Source of the DNA: Ettlia oleoabundans
Lineage: Eukaryota > Chlorophyta > Chlorophyceae > Chlamydomonadales
Reading direction: 5' to 3'
Length of the DNA: 52,423 nucleotides
NCBI GenBank assembly: GCA_019693395.1
Contig: JAAMXP010002472.1
Coordinates: 2,381-54,803, forward strand
A program made the position numbers and the translations under genes. Shown here piece by piece: positions 12,501 through 23,300 of this stretch; position 1 is the first letter of the stretch; each line of letters begins with the position of its first letter. The notes below the pieces were generated by a model. The model was not told the origin of the DNA. It was given only the letters and a program-made list of their open reading frames with translations, and made no database searches.

Positions 12501-13878
12501 GCAGCGGCGGCGCTGTGAGCAGTAGCGGTGGTGCAGGCTTCAGCCCAGGCAGTGGCGGTGTGACGGGGCGGGAGGTGCCCGCCAGCACTGCTCTCATGCG
12601 TCGCCCATCATGGTCTTCCCGCTCGTCTGCATTCAACCAGTTGGCGGGGGAAGGCTCGCAGCCAGGCGTGGGCTATTCAGGTGGGGCACAAGTGGGAGCT
12701 AACAGGAGGCAACTGAGCGTCATTGGTCTGTACCTATGCGAGCATGGTTTCACCGTCGTGTGTTAGTGGCTCAGGAGCTGCATTGCACCCGAGCGCGTTT
12801 TTCCCCTTCCCTCACCCCTCACCCCTCACAACATTATTGGCTTCAACTGGCATCCTGAATATCGTGTCTGTCCTGCTTTCCTGCTGAATATAGTGTCTCC
12901 CATGCAAGACCCTGGTTTGGAGTCCCTCCTGGCTGGCTCAACGCCCCGCCAGTTCACCCTGACAGGCGGCCTGCCTTCGCCGTTGTCCACAGGGCCGCTT
13001 GCAGGCAGCCCAGTAGTGCTGGGTGGCAGCTTGCCACTGAGTCGGGTGGGCAGCACGGCTTCAGGGTCAGGGTTTGGTGCGCCTCCTCCCATGCTCACCT
13101 TCCCACAAACCATATCGCCAGAGCTGAGCGGCGCCCTAGATGAAGCAGGTGCGCAGCGGCAGCCCAAGAGCGTACTACAAGGAGGGCCCAGCATGATAAT
13201 TGCCTGCCAGTGCAATGGTGTCTCAACCCGTTGATCCCTCCAATCTTACTCGCATCCCGTCCTGCAGTGCTTTTGATCCTGCTGATGCCCGCTCCTGTCG
13301 CAGATGTGCTGCCGTTTGCTTTGGATGAGGCCAGCAGCGCTTCACCCATAAGGCTGCGCAGCCCCGCGCCAGCCTCACCAGTGCTGCCCCCCTCAGCTGC
13401 TGCCACCGTCGAGCAGCCACCGATTAGCGTGCCAGCAGGCGGCGGCAGCGCTCCGCGGGCTGATCCCCAAACTATGACACCAGCAGCCGACTCAGCTGCA
13501 TTGAGGGGCAGCACTCCGGGAAATGCTGCAGCAGCCGCAGGGGCTGTTGGACCAGCCCAACCTGTGCCCACTCCCCCGGTAGACACAGATGCAGCCGTGG
13601 GAGCCTTTGTGCGGCTGATTCAGGAGGCGCCGCCCCTCCGCATGCACACACCACGCCTTGGGGCCCGCGCCGCCAGCGCTGATCTGTCAATGTCGGCAGC
13701 CAGCCTGCGTGCCGCTCCCCCCGGCACCAGCAGCGGCAGCGACAGCAGCGGCGCTACCTGCCTTTCGGATGGGCGCGGGCTCACGCTGCAGGCCGGGCTG
13801 CGCCAGTTCAGCAGGATCAAGGAGCGGCTGCAACAGCGGGGCGTCCTTGTGGGGGCCCCCGCACATGCGGAGGCCTGA
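9537..13878 (+). CDS. ATG13: autophagy-related protein 13 (HORMA domain), 974 aa, 9 exons
   Basis: ATG13 is the regulatory partner of the ATG1 kinase and helps start autophagosome formation downstream of TOR. Exons: 9537-9692, 9781-9867, 9989-10034, 10265-10455, 10731-11291, 11410-12168, 12386-12680, 12894-13148, 13304-13878 (975 codons, TGA). The N-terminal ~220 residues fit the HORMA domain: VILESRIYRPRPP, WRRETGLPLVLEVFLQPW, LLERWVVHYYPM, VYKRLVITLRSLYTYVRLLP and PYGQLRISVDYQ. A ~560-residue disordered Ser/Pro/Gly region follows, as usual for the family. The C-terminal exon has DVLPFALDE (residue ~785) and AFVRLIQEAPPLRM (~882), short motifs that plant ATG13 proteins keep. The fifth exon could instead end at 11357; both donors are in phase. 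Confidence 0.9.
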
Positions 13879-14664
13879 AACATGCAAGGCAAACATCTGT
13901 AGCAGTTACAAATCATTTTTGGGCCCTCCTGGGCGCCCCTGTAGCCTAATCTCAGCGCCTTGCACGCATCACCCGTCAGCTCCAATTTTCTAGTGCGGCA
14001 CCCTTCCACACCTGCTTGCACACATATGCCACTTCATCTTCCTGCGTCTCGTGCAAGGATGTACAAAGAATCCTGGTCGTCGCTCCTCTCATGTGCTAGC
14101 TTTTGTGCGACCCGAACTCATCTTCCTCATTTCTTTGTGCGCTTAAATCCCCTGCCTGTACCTGCCCTTGTCCAACTCAACGGCCCTGTGCATTCCGTGC
14201 TCCCTCCCTCTGTCGCCAACAAGAGGCCTCTGTTGTATGCCCTCTTGCTGCCGGATAACCCTGTTGCTGCCCAGCGCCTGTTTCAACAAAGCTGCGTCCT
14301 CATCCAGTTCAACGTTTCTATTCATTCCATGCCTTCAACGGTCGCAACCAAGTGCATCCCTCAAACCCAACAAAGCCTCTCAGGCCCCGAGGCCCCTTCA
14401 GTCCATGTTCGGTTGAGCCGGTCGCCTGTCCACACCCTTCCCTTCAACCCCTATGCCACCCCCAGGTCCTGTTCTGACTGCTGCCACACCTACTGATCCT
14501 TATGTATCCGTGTCGCACAGCAGGGAGGCACACTTGCGATCTTTGGAGCATAGCAGAACAGTTGAGTGGTTCTGGCAGCCGCCTGGCTGGCAGCTGCCCC
14601 TTCTCAAGGTCCTGCCACATGATCTCATCAGGAATACATCAATTCACATCATGGTGCGGTCATC
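13879..14664. other. intergenic region with pyrimidine-rich, partly duplicated sequence
   Basis: The 786 bp hold the ATG13 3' UTR and the promoter of the PC-esterase gene. The sequence is C/T-rich on the plus strand. Two diverged direct repeats begin near 14169 and 14303. A frame stays open across much of it but shows no codon bias or domain, so I do not call a gene. Confidence 0.5.
14169..14352. repeat. pair of diverged direct repeats (~52 nt each)
   Basis: The first copy spans about 14169-14222 and the second about 14303-14352. They share the order TCCA-(C/G)TTCAACG / CATTCC(A/G)TG / GTCGC(A/C)AAC(C)AAG, allowing substitutions and a short gap. This was found by eye, so significance needs an alignment. 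Confidence 0.4.
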
Positions 14665-14671
14665 ATGGTAG
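14651..14671 (+). promoter_or_regulatory. six-codon upstream ORF overlapping the main start codon
   Basis: An ATG at 14651 opens a frame of six codons that stops with TAG at 14669-14671. It overlaps the chosen ATG at 14665 in another frame. Both ATGs have CATC before and G after, so ribosomes could use either, or terminate and reinitiate. Confidence 0.45.
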
Positions 14672-17600
14672 CCAGGCACTCTGCACGGGTTCAACGCACC
14701 CGGCGCTTCTGGTTCGGAACTTTGAGTGCCCTTCTTGTGGCCTTGTTGGTATTGTGGGCACTTCATCCTGCGCCCCGCCCAGCGCTCGAGCGAGCGCATC
14801 ACGGGCGCAAGGCCGACGCGGTGCAACAGCAGCAAGCCCCTCTGGTGGCAATCCACACTGCCGCAGCTGATTTGTATCCCAACGGGCGAGAAGAAGAGGA
14901 GAAATATGCGATCGAGGTAGGTGGGATGGGATTTAGGCTCAGAAGGGGTCCAACAAGGCGGGTGCAAGACGGTGACACAGGCACTGCCAGCAATCGCCCG
15001 CAGCCTCGTCGTAAAAACTGGCAGCAGAAAAGCACTCATCTGTGGTGCAGGATGGAGGAAGAATCAAGCAGCAGCAGGCGCAAAATTCAGGAAAGGAGGG
15101 GGCAACGGAAGCGGACGAGCAGCAGCCACAGCAGCAGGAGCAGCTGCCCCCGCTGCGACCCCCTGACGAGGAGCAGGAGGCAGCAATAATCGACAAGCAT
15201 TGCAGTGCTGTGCACCAAACCGAGGTCGCGGCAAAAGTGCTAAATGGCTCACACCCACCAGTCATGGCTTGGGGCTGCGAGAACGAGCAGGTGGGAGGGC
15301 AAAGAAGGGCAGTAATTTGCTCCTGCTGCCACAAGTTGCACCTGCATGGTTAAAAGCGTGGCATACCGTGTGTTGTCATCGCTGTGCACAAGTTTCCCAC
15401 CCTTGTCAACCCGTGCGCAGCTCAGTTTTTGAGATCCACTCCTTAATCATGTTGTTGGTCGCCCACACTGCCCTCATTCCCCTTGCTGGCCCTGCCACCT
15501 TCCCGCTGCTACAGTGCAAGGGGGAGTTTGTGACACGCACTTTGGCATACATGCGAGCGACACCACGGTACAGCTCGCTTCTTACCATGACTCCCTGCGA
15601 TGTGTGGAGCGCAATCCGCGGGCGCACGCTGTGGCTGGCGGGCGACAGTCAGTCCATGAGGTTCTACCGCCAGCTGCGCTGCTTCCTCAGCGGGTTCATG
15701 GAGCCTGAACCGCGGCGGCGGCACGATGCGCCACTTACAGACGACATGGAGGATCAGAAGGTGGTCGAGGGGCACAGGGGTGTTGCGAGGCAGTGGCACG
15801 ATGCGGGGTGCCAGCGCTGGCATGCTACTGCATCAGTATGTCAATGGTTGGGCTGGATTCTGCAAGTTGACAAGTCTGCATCAGGCTGCTCGCTTGTTGC
15901 TTAGCACCTGCATTGCAGACAGGTGATTCAAGCTTGCTTAGGTGATGCCATGGACCAAGCACTTTGATCCCCCCAACTTTTGGTGCAGCGCATCTATGAC
16001 GCTGTGGTGAAGGGATTTGATGGGTGCTGCGGCGTCGCGGCCCCCATGTGCACCACGTTGGTGGGCGGCACCCGTGTGTGCCATGCTCGCATCAACAAGG
16101 GCCCCCACATGCTGCACTACTTCAAGAACCTGGACGCCATTGGAGTGAAGCAAACAGACATCTGGAGCTTCAACGTCGGGCTGTGGTGCGTGGCAGCTGT
16201 TGCACTGCAGATAATGTGTGTTACAGAGGGTGGTGGAGGAAAAGTGGCCGAATTCTGCTGTTCTGCCTTGGCTTGCCTGGTCAGGTGAGTGGCAAAAATT
16301 GCCATGCCATGGTAAGTATGCATCAATGTCGAGCAAGAATGCCGTTGGGCCTAATTCTTACGTACTTCTGGACCCAGTGTTTGCTGGCTGCATAGCGGAA
16401 TGCCTGCTTTCCCAACAGCTAGCCAGCTTTCAAGCAAGCACTTGCCCTCCTCTCCCTTCCTTTTGCCCGCCTGGTAGGCACCACAAGAAGGAGGGGGAAT
16501 ACCCTGGGCTAGTAAAGGCCTTGGCCGATTACTACCAGCAGCACAAGTCGGAGCTGCCGGTGATGATCTGGCGTGACAACTCGCCGCAGCACTTTGACAT
16601 AGAGGCAAGCGGAACAGAGCGGGACTGCCCCCAGCTGATCCGTCTTGGCCAGCTGATCCGTCTTGTCAAGCCGATACTGATGTTTGGCAAAGTGCGCCAT
16701 CGGCAGCTGCACTCCTCCTGTGCCGCCACCGCCTCTCTTGGCAGACAACGGGTGAAATGCGTGCTGGGTGGCGGTTGTGCCTGTGTTGCAGAATGGCGAG
16801 TTCCCTCACCCCAGTGTCGCATGGAAGATCTTAGGGGGTTTTAAAGGCTGCAAGCCCATTCAGGTGAGGCTGGCTGGTTCTGCGCTACCCTGCCTTGCAG
16901 CATCATGCTCAATGCTCGAGGCATCGTGCTATTGAATGCTTTCCTGAACTTCCTGGTGTTGAAAGCCAAGCCATGCATGGCACGAGCACGCCAGGCTGCC
17001 GATGCCAAACACACTCATTCATTGTTCACTCCACTCTGCCCACCTGCTGCGCTGGCTTGCCTTCGCAGGACGTGGAGCTATTGCCAGATGGCAGCCTGGC
17101 AGGCACCAACGAGCATGTAAAGGCTGGAGGCTGGCGCAACCAGATCTCAGACGCTGTGTTCAAAGCAGTGGGCATGCCCATCCATGCCACTTGGAATGAC
17201 ACGATTGACATGCACGATGGGCACACCAGCGGCGAGTGCAGCCACTTCTGCGCACCGGGCGGATACAACGTGTACATCTGGTCACTCTGGCGCCTTCTCC
17301 TTAGCCTACAGCAGCCTGTAGGAAGCGCGAGGCCTGCAGGTCAACTGGCATCAGCATCGGCAGATCAGCCAGCAGCAGCAGCAGCAGCCCAAGCAGCAGC
17401 GGCAGAGCAGCCGGCGGGAGGGGCAGCCAAGCACGACGCTCAGGCAGCAGGATCACTGGGTGCAGCTGCGCGTCCCTCCCCACCGCTGTCGCCCTGGGAT
17501 CATGCAGTGGACCTTCACAAGAAGGCCAATCGACTGCTCAGTCGGCGTGTGATATGGCGCAGCGCGACCAGCGCCTACAGCAGATGCCACCCAGACCAGC

Positions 17601-17698
17601 TGCAAGCAGACTCGCTGACAGACAAGCGCATGGAGGAGCTGCTGCGGGGCGGTGGACAGATCTTGTGGGTCAACGTCAGCTCCGTGCCATGCAGGTAG
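14665..17698 (+). CDS. type II membrane PC-esterase/TBL-like protein, 612 aa, 7 exons
   Basis: The protein is likely a Golgi-anchored acyltransferase or esterase acting on polysaccharides. Exons: 14665-14916, 15051-15290, 15515-15835, 15989-16185, 16478-16604, 16792-16863, 17069-17698. A basic N-terminus and one hydrophobic segment (residues ~16-33, FGTLSALLVALLVLWAL) form a signal anchor, followed by a Gln/Glu-rich stem. The PC-esterase core starts at TPCDVW; the nucleophile motif is LWLAGDSQSMRFYRQL (GDS at residues 207-209). VMIWRDNSPQHFD and a Cys-rich end GECSHFCAPGGYN (E459, H462) follow. In TBL proteins this last motif is normally DxxH, so the acid is Glu here. A poly-Ala/Gln insert and ~70 unassigned residues close the protein. 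The intron after 16604 is GC-AG. If the end is spliced at TGCAG|GTAGGC (17692) instead of reading TAG, the frame could run into the FkbM coding region. Confidence 0.75.
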
Positions 17699-17794
17699 GC
17701 TTTGTGAGCAAGCCTCACTGCCTGCTAGGCTTTTGCTTGCCATGCTACCCACCTGGGAGACCTGAGGGCTGGGCCTGCACACTGACATGCTGGG
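17699..17794 (+). other. 96-nt spacer between PC-esterase stop and FkbM start
   Basis: The spacer is too short for a normal 3' UTR, polyadenylation site and new promoter. It has no TGTAA. It begins with GTAGGC-like donor sequence (from 17693) and ends with possible acceptors GGCAG and GCCAG around 17800. That leaves either a bicistronic mRNA or a spliced fusion. Confidence 0.5.
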
Positions 17795-19630
17795 ATGGCA
17801 GCCAGATTTGCCATTCGTAGGGCTGGACTACTTGTGCTCGACGCCGTGATGTCACTGGGAGCCCGCGCTGCTGCTGCATGTGGTGCCTGCAGGAAGCCTG
17901 ACGTTAACGGCAGCACTGGGGCGGGGTGCTGCTCCAAGCGCTTCTCCTTCCGCTACAACTCCACAGACATTCTGGTGTTCCAGCAGGTGAGATGTTACAA
18001 GGGCTGTTAAGCACTCCTCCGTAGCGTCCTCAGACCACCTGGTATATCCAGCCAAAGCAGGGGGGCTGCTGCTGCATGCACCTGCTTCTTCGTTGCGGCT
18101 GTTGCATGCAGCATCTAAGCATTGTTCTGTTCTCCATTGACTAAAACTCTGTAGCCAGTTTGGCCTCCAACCAACGGCTACTCCTGTGCCGTAACCACGT
18201 CCGGCTTCACTGTTGCTGCCGCAACATCCTCACCGCTTTCCGCATTGCCTCGCGGTGCGGCGCAGATATTCCGGCACCACTACCTGCGTGCTCTGTACGT
18301 GCTGCTTCGCGACTACCAGCCCAGATACATCCTGGATGCGGGGGCCAATGCCGGCTTCTCCACCGCCCTGTTCAAGCTGATCTTCCCCAATGCAACGGCG
18401 GTGTCAATGGAGCCTGACAGCCTCAACTACGCAGCGCTGATGCGCAACACAGAGGGGTCAGTTGGGCAGGGAGTGAACAGTTGCCATCAAGCTGGCGCAA
18501 CCGCCAGGGCTGATCAGTGCTGGTATGCCTGGCTGTGTGACTGCTGAGTGCTGGTATGCACCCGGTGCAGCAGCTTGCCACTAGCCTGCATGAACACTCA
18601 TCTTTCTGCTGCTTGCCTGCTTGCGTGCCTTGATCCTGTAGTTTGACCGACGTTCACCGGGTAAAGGCAGGTCTGTGGAGCCGGAAAGCCAACATCACGC
18701 AGTCATTTGACGACGGTGACTGGGGGAAGGTGATTGAGCCTCCCCGCGCACGTGCGCGCGTGTGTGTGTGTTGGGCGGGGGNNNNNNNNNNNNNNNNGGT
18801 CTCAACATGGTTAGCTTGAAGTTTGCAAATTGGCCGCACAACATGGCTGTACCTTGTTGGTCCAGCCTCGAGTTTGTAGCTGCCCACCTCGTTCGCGCCG
18901 TCCTGCAGGTTTTCCGGGAGGCACGGCCAGGGGAGCCGGGCCTTCCTGCATATGGCGTGAAGGACATTGCCGCCAAATACAACATCCCAGCATTTGATTT
19001 CGTGAAAATAGACATTGAAGGCAAGTTGAGCAGGTGCTGCAACAGAAAGCGCAGGTGCTGTTTAGGTGCTGCCAGTGTGGTGCATCTGCGGTCCAGGGCA
19101 AGGCCGTCTGCGCCTGGAGCTTGCGAGTTGCGTAAATCACCTCGGGCAGTTGAAAGCCCACCACCACCACCGCTGAGCATGGCACAGTTGCCCATGGCTA
19201 TCGCAGCAACGGTCACAAACCATCCGTTGTGTAGCATGATCCTACCAATTCTGCTGCTGTTGACCTGTCTGTCTTTCACCTGTTGCAGGCGCGGAGGGCA
19301 TGGTGTTTGCTCCTGATGCCGACACCAGCTGGATCAAGGATACCAAGCTGATATCGCTGGAAGTGCACGACTTCTTTGCCAAGCATTTTGGCCTGAAGGC
19401 ACGTTGCCATGCAGGCTGGCACATGTGGGTGTGGTCCTTCCGGTTTCCTCGTGTTGATGCCACATTGTACTGCGGTTCCATCATGCCGCCCAAATGTGCA
19501 GGCTGTGACAGGGCGGGTGAACGCTGCCTTTGAGGGCTTGGACTTTGGTCTGACGGCGGACAATGAGCACATATTCTACATCGCACCCGAGCTGATACCG
19601 GGAGCCAAGCTCACACTGCAGTCACGCTAG
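17795..19630 (+). CDS. FkbM-family SAM-dependent methyltransferase, 273 aa, 6 exons
   Basis: FkbM-type enzymes transfer a methyl group from S-adenosylmethionine, often to a sugar or polyketide hydroxyl. Exons: 17795-17986, 18266-18456, 18642-18729, 18909-19020, 19289-19398, 19502-19630 (274 codons, TAG). The SAM-binding motif I is ILDAGANAGFSTALF (DAGANAG at residues 88-94). EPDSLNY is the motif II acidic region. FDFVKIDIEGAEGMVF (KIDIEG at 190-195) is the diagnostic FkbM signature, with its last Gly codon split by an intron. The start at 17795 gives a hydrophobic N-terminus (GLLVLDAVMSLGARAAAA) that could be a signal peptide. Two introns have GC donors (19021, 19399). The third intron holds an assembly gap. 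The gene lies 96 nt behind the PC-esterase gene and may be translated from the same transcript. Confidence 0.8.
18752..18797. repeat. alternating purine/pyrimidine tract ending in a 16-base assembly gap
   Basis: A CGCGCACGTGCGCGCGTGTGTGTGTG stretch and a short G run lead directly into N at 18782-18797. The gap lies inside an intron of the FkbM gene, so the coding model is unaffected. The tract could form Z-DNA or stall sequencing. Confidence 0.85.
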
Positions 19631-19736
19631 TGCCACGGTGTTGGCTCTGCCTGTGTGCTTCTGTTGGATGTATGTGAATGGCAACCAGCAGTTGGCATCA
19701 AGTGCTCCGATAGGTGGTGAGCTTGTAGCTTGTAGC

Positions 19737-19741
19737 TGTAA
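19737..19741 (+). terminator. putative UGUAA polyadenylation signal of the FkbM gene
   Basis: TGTAA lies 106 nt after the TAG stop on the same strand. It is preceded by repeated AGCTTGTAGCT sequence. Confidence 0.5.
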
Positions 19742-20092
19742 AGGAGCTTTGTGTCAATCACGTGCAAAATTTAGCGGCTTCAGCCGCAAGTCATGTACAT
19801 GCTGAAGGAAGCCATACCTACTCCCAGGATTCAACTTGATGAATGACGACGTTGGGTTATAAACGCTGCACCGTGCTGGGATTGGACAAAATTCGGACTG
19901 TTGATAACAACAACACGACCATCGGACTCCCGGTTCAATTTGGTCAAGCACCGTCTGCTTGCTCAAGCAAACTTATGGGCTACAGATTGTGGGGCTGTCG
20001 TGATTTCAACTCCAGCCAATGCACTCGCACAAATGATCAATTCTAGGCATGGGCCAGTCGTGCGAGAAGAGCAGCTTTGTTGCTGTGAACAG

Positions 20093-20097
20093 TTACA
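20093..20097 (-). terminator. putative UGUAA polyadenylation signal of ELP2
   Basis: TTACA on the plus strand reads TGTAA on the minus strand, 280 nt past the ELP2 stop. A second TGTAA overlaps the stop codon itself but is too early to be likely. Confidence 0.4.
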
Positions 20098-20377
20098 ACG
20101 ATGGGATACTTGGCATGCAGTCACAACTCGTTGGAGCTCCATGCACTTCCCACAATCAAACATCGTAGCACTGCCCAGTGGAGATAGACTGCACGATCCT
20201 GCTCGACTGGAGGCTCGCATGCGCTGGGTATCCGGTACAAAATATACTGCTGATATTGGTGTCCAACAAATGCTCACGTGTATGCTCCTTCTATCATCGA
20301 TCAATTCATACTCATCAGGAATGGCTGATGCAATGAGAAGGGCGAGCACACAACAAGTCAACCGAGCCTAGCAGGGA

Positions 20378-23300
20378 TTACAAGGCAACAGAGAACACAC
20401 GCAGAGAGTGATCCTCGGAGCAGGAGGCAAGGTGGTAGCGGGCACATTGTGCATCTGCAGCTATCTGCTGGTGTGATTGCCCCGTTTTGTCTCGCCGCCA
20501 GCACAGCCGCCGCACCGCTGCAGCATGCTGTTGCAACTCTGATGTCTGCCACAGCAGCTGCTGACTGCAAACAGCCAGCCACTCCTGCAGCTGCCCTTCC
20601 TGCTGCTGCTGCTGCTGCTCAGCTGCCGGCCCGCTTGTCTTCTGAGTGGCAAGTTGCAGCAGCTGCACAGCGCCGCTCTCCAGGCCAGCAGCCAGGTGAT
20701 AGCGGGTGCCAGGTTGGCAGTCCGGCACAAACTGCACGCTGCGTACGCTGTCACCGCACTCGATGGTCATGAGGGGCACCGTGGGCAGCAGGCCCGGCAC
20801 CGCGCTTTCACCATCAGTAGCTTTGCTGGCCTGTTTACGGTCTATGCTCCAAACCTTAACTGCAAGCATGGCAGGGAGTCACGGGATGACTGGGTCGTGT
20901 GTGCATTTACATGGTTGAACTTTGTTCCAAAGGAGCGAAATGGGCAACAGGTACGCCGCAAAACAGCGCTGTGCTGTATAACAAACAGTGCGTGGCCTTT
21001 TCCTCATCATAAACCAAGCAATTCGGCAACCAATCACCTTCCCTGCAAGCCGCAACCAACACTCAAACTGCTGTGACACCACCTTGCATTGCTCTGCATG
21101 GGCGCACTCACCCTTGCCATCTCGCGACGCGGTGGCCAGCAGTTGGGAATCTGGGGACCAATGCAGGCCCCACACGATGCGTGCATGTGCCCTGATGCGC
21201 CCCACCAGTCGAAAGCCTGCAGCTGCCCCCATCTTGACCCCCTCGCCTGCTGCCGCTCCTGCTGTGCCTGATGCAGCGAGCAACTGCCGCTCAAAAAGCG
21301 CCACCGTGCGATCGCGACTGGCTGATGCGAGGAAACGCCCGTCTGGGCTGAAGGCCAGCTGCGTCACTGCAGGGACGGCACATACAGAGCGGTGCACTGA
21401 GCGGTACATGCAGCACAAACCTTTTCTTAGTAACATCAAGGCCATCTGTTGCGGCTCACTTTTCTGCTGCCATACGGGCATGCACCCACTAATAATCCAG
21501 AAACACACGAGCTATGCAACGAGCAATGCCCAGAAGCATGCTCGTCCCCGCTCCACTTTACCTTGGCATATCACTGCCTGCCCCTGTTGTTGGCAGGTAG
21601 CAACCTGCCTGCGTACCTGTCAGTGCGTGTGCATGCAACTGCAACACTCCCGTCCACTTGGCGGTGTCCCAGAGCCAGATGGCGGCGGCATCAGCGGACT
21701 GGGCACGGCAGGCGGAGGCCAGGTAGACACCCAGGGGGTCTATGCGACAGCAAGCGGCAGATGAAGGAGAGCAGGGCGTCAAATCATGGCATGGCATGGC
21801 AGACAGCAGGGGACAGCAGATTGGACAGTTCATTGCCAAGTATAGGAGCGACCACAACTTGCAACCCGCTGTTTGAGGTGATCATACTTGGATTGCCGGC
21901 ATGCAACCTGCAAGTCTGTGCCGGCTCCGCACCTGCTGCCAGGCAGTACAAGTCGTTGCCGTGGCCGTACAGCTTGTGTATCTCGGGCCACAGCGTGTTC
22001 TGGGCCAGGTGCTCCTCAAGGGGTGGACCCTCCACGGCACAGGGTGCAGCGTGGGGCGCCAAATCAGGGCCATCACAGTAAGCTTCAGCACCCGTTGCAA
22101 CCAGCCCTCTAGCGCCCCCGCCTGCTGCACCGTTTTGGGCTGCATCATGAGCAGCCGCCGCATTTCCATGCGCCTCGTGCCCCTGATAGATGGCCTTGTT
22201 GGAAAGGCCCAGCGCGGGCAGCAGTGCACCCAGCGCCGCCGTGCGAGAGCTGATGCCGCCAGGGGTGATGCTGCCAGGCTGGCCTGCCACTGCCCTGCCC
22301 CGTGCCATGGCAAGAGTATCCATGAAAGCGCGAGGTGCCTCAAACACGCGGATCACCTTCTCCTCGCTGCCGCTGACAAACATATAGCGCTCGCTTTCTG
22401 CCCCGGGCCCTGCCGCCGCGGCTTCGTCAGCAGCGCCGCCAGCTGCACCCCCGTTGCCAGACTGCTGCCTACCTGTGCCACAGGGCAGGGCAGCAACGGA
22501 GCTGAAGTCGTGGCCGTGCACCTGAGGCCGTGCAATCTCGCACCAGTGGCCGCTGGCCAGGCGGGTGGTGATGCGCGCCGTTTGGTCGGTGCTGACAGTG
22601 AGCAGGCAGGCGCCATCGGCGGCCCAGCAGGCGTCCACCACTGCAGGTCGGCCGGGAGAAGCGCAGGAACGGGTGGTGAAGGGTTCACCAACAAGGGCAT
22701 AGTGCAATAAGGGCCTACAGCTACAGCTCACGGTGAAAATGATTACTGCCCAAATGAACAGTGCTGACACAATATTCAATTGCGCTGGCCCACTCATCCA
22801 CCCACCACCCCATGACCCACCTGGCCCAAAGTGTCCTCCCAGCGCGTGCTGCGGCAGCCAGCCGCCCCCCGGCTGCCGCCTCCAGATATGGAGCGCGCCG
22901 GTGAAGCCGTGGGCGGCAATGCCGCTGCCGTCTGGAGCAAACACGCCTGTGTAGTAGCCCAGGTGGTTGGCACCCGCATCACCCACAGACTCATCTGACA
23001 TCCAAAGACCTGTGGGCAGGCAGGCAGGCAGGCAGGCAGGCGGGCAGGCAGGCAGGCAGGCGGGCAGGCAGGCGGGCAGGCAGGCAGAAGACCAAGCATC
23101 GGGGTAAATAACAACCAGTGAGGAAGCAGCAAACGACTGCGGCATGGCAAGCGGGGGGTGGTGTGCCAGTGTATGCAGCAAAACAGCACGTCCGCCAATC
23201 AGCTGAAGCGGTAGCCACCTCATGGTGGAAGGTAAGAATGGTTGCAAAGAGGAGTGGATGTAAGTGCCAGCCATCGCGGCAGGAGCCTATTTGGCACAGG

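Larger units (their letters stand above)
19631..20377. other. intergenic region between convergent FkbM and ELP2 genes
   Basis: The stretch of 747 bp contains the two facing 3' UTRs. One TGTAA per strand is placed as a probable polyadenylation signal. It is less GC-rich than its surroundings, and I see no further gene. Confidence 0.55.

Noticed and set aside
13960..14496. 178-codon frame downstream of ATG13
   Set aside because: C/T-rich DNA lacks stops by composition. There is no domain and no splice connection to either neighbour.
14665..19630. Any reading of the PC-esterase/FkbM pair as a bacterial-type operon gained by transfer
   Set aside because: Both genes carry many introns, and codon use looks like that of their neighbours. 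Only the spacing is unusual.
23015..23087. Possible CRISPR-like or minisatellite array
   Set aside because: It is a simple 4-bp repeat without spacers, located in a nuclear intron.
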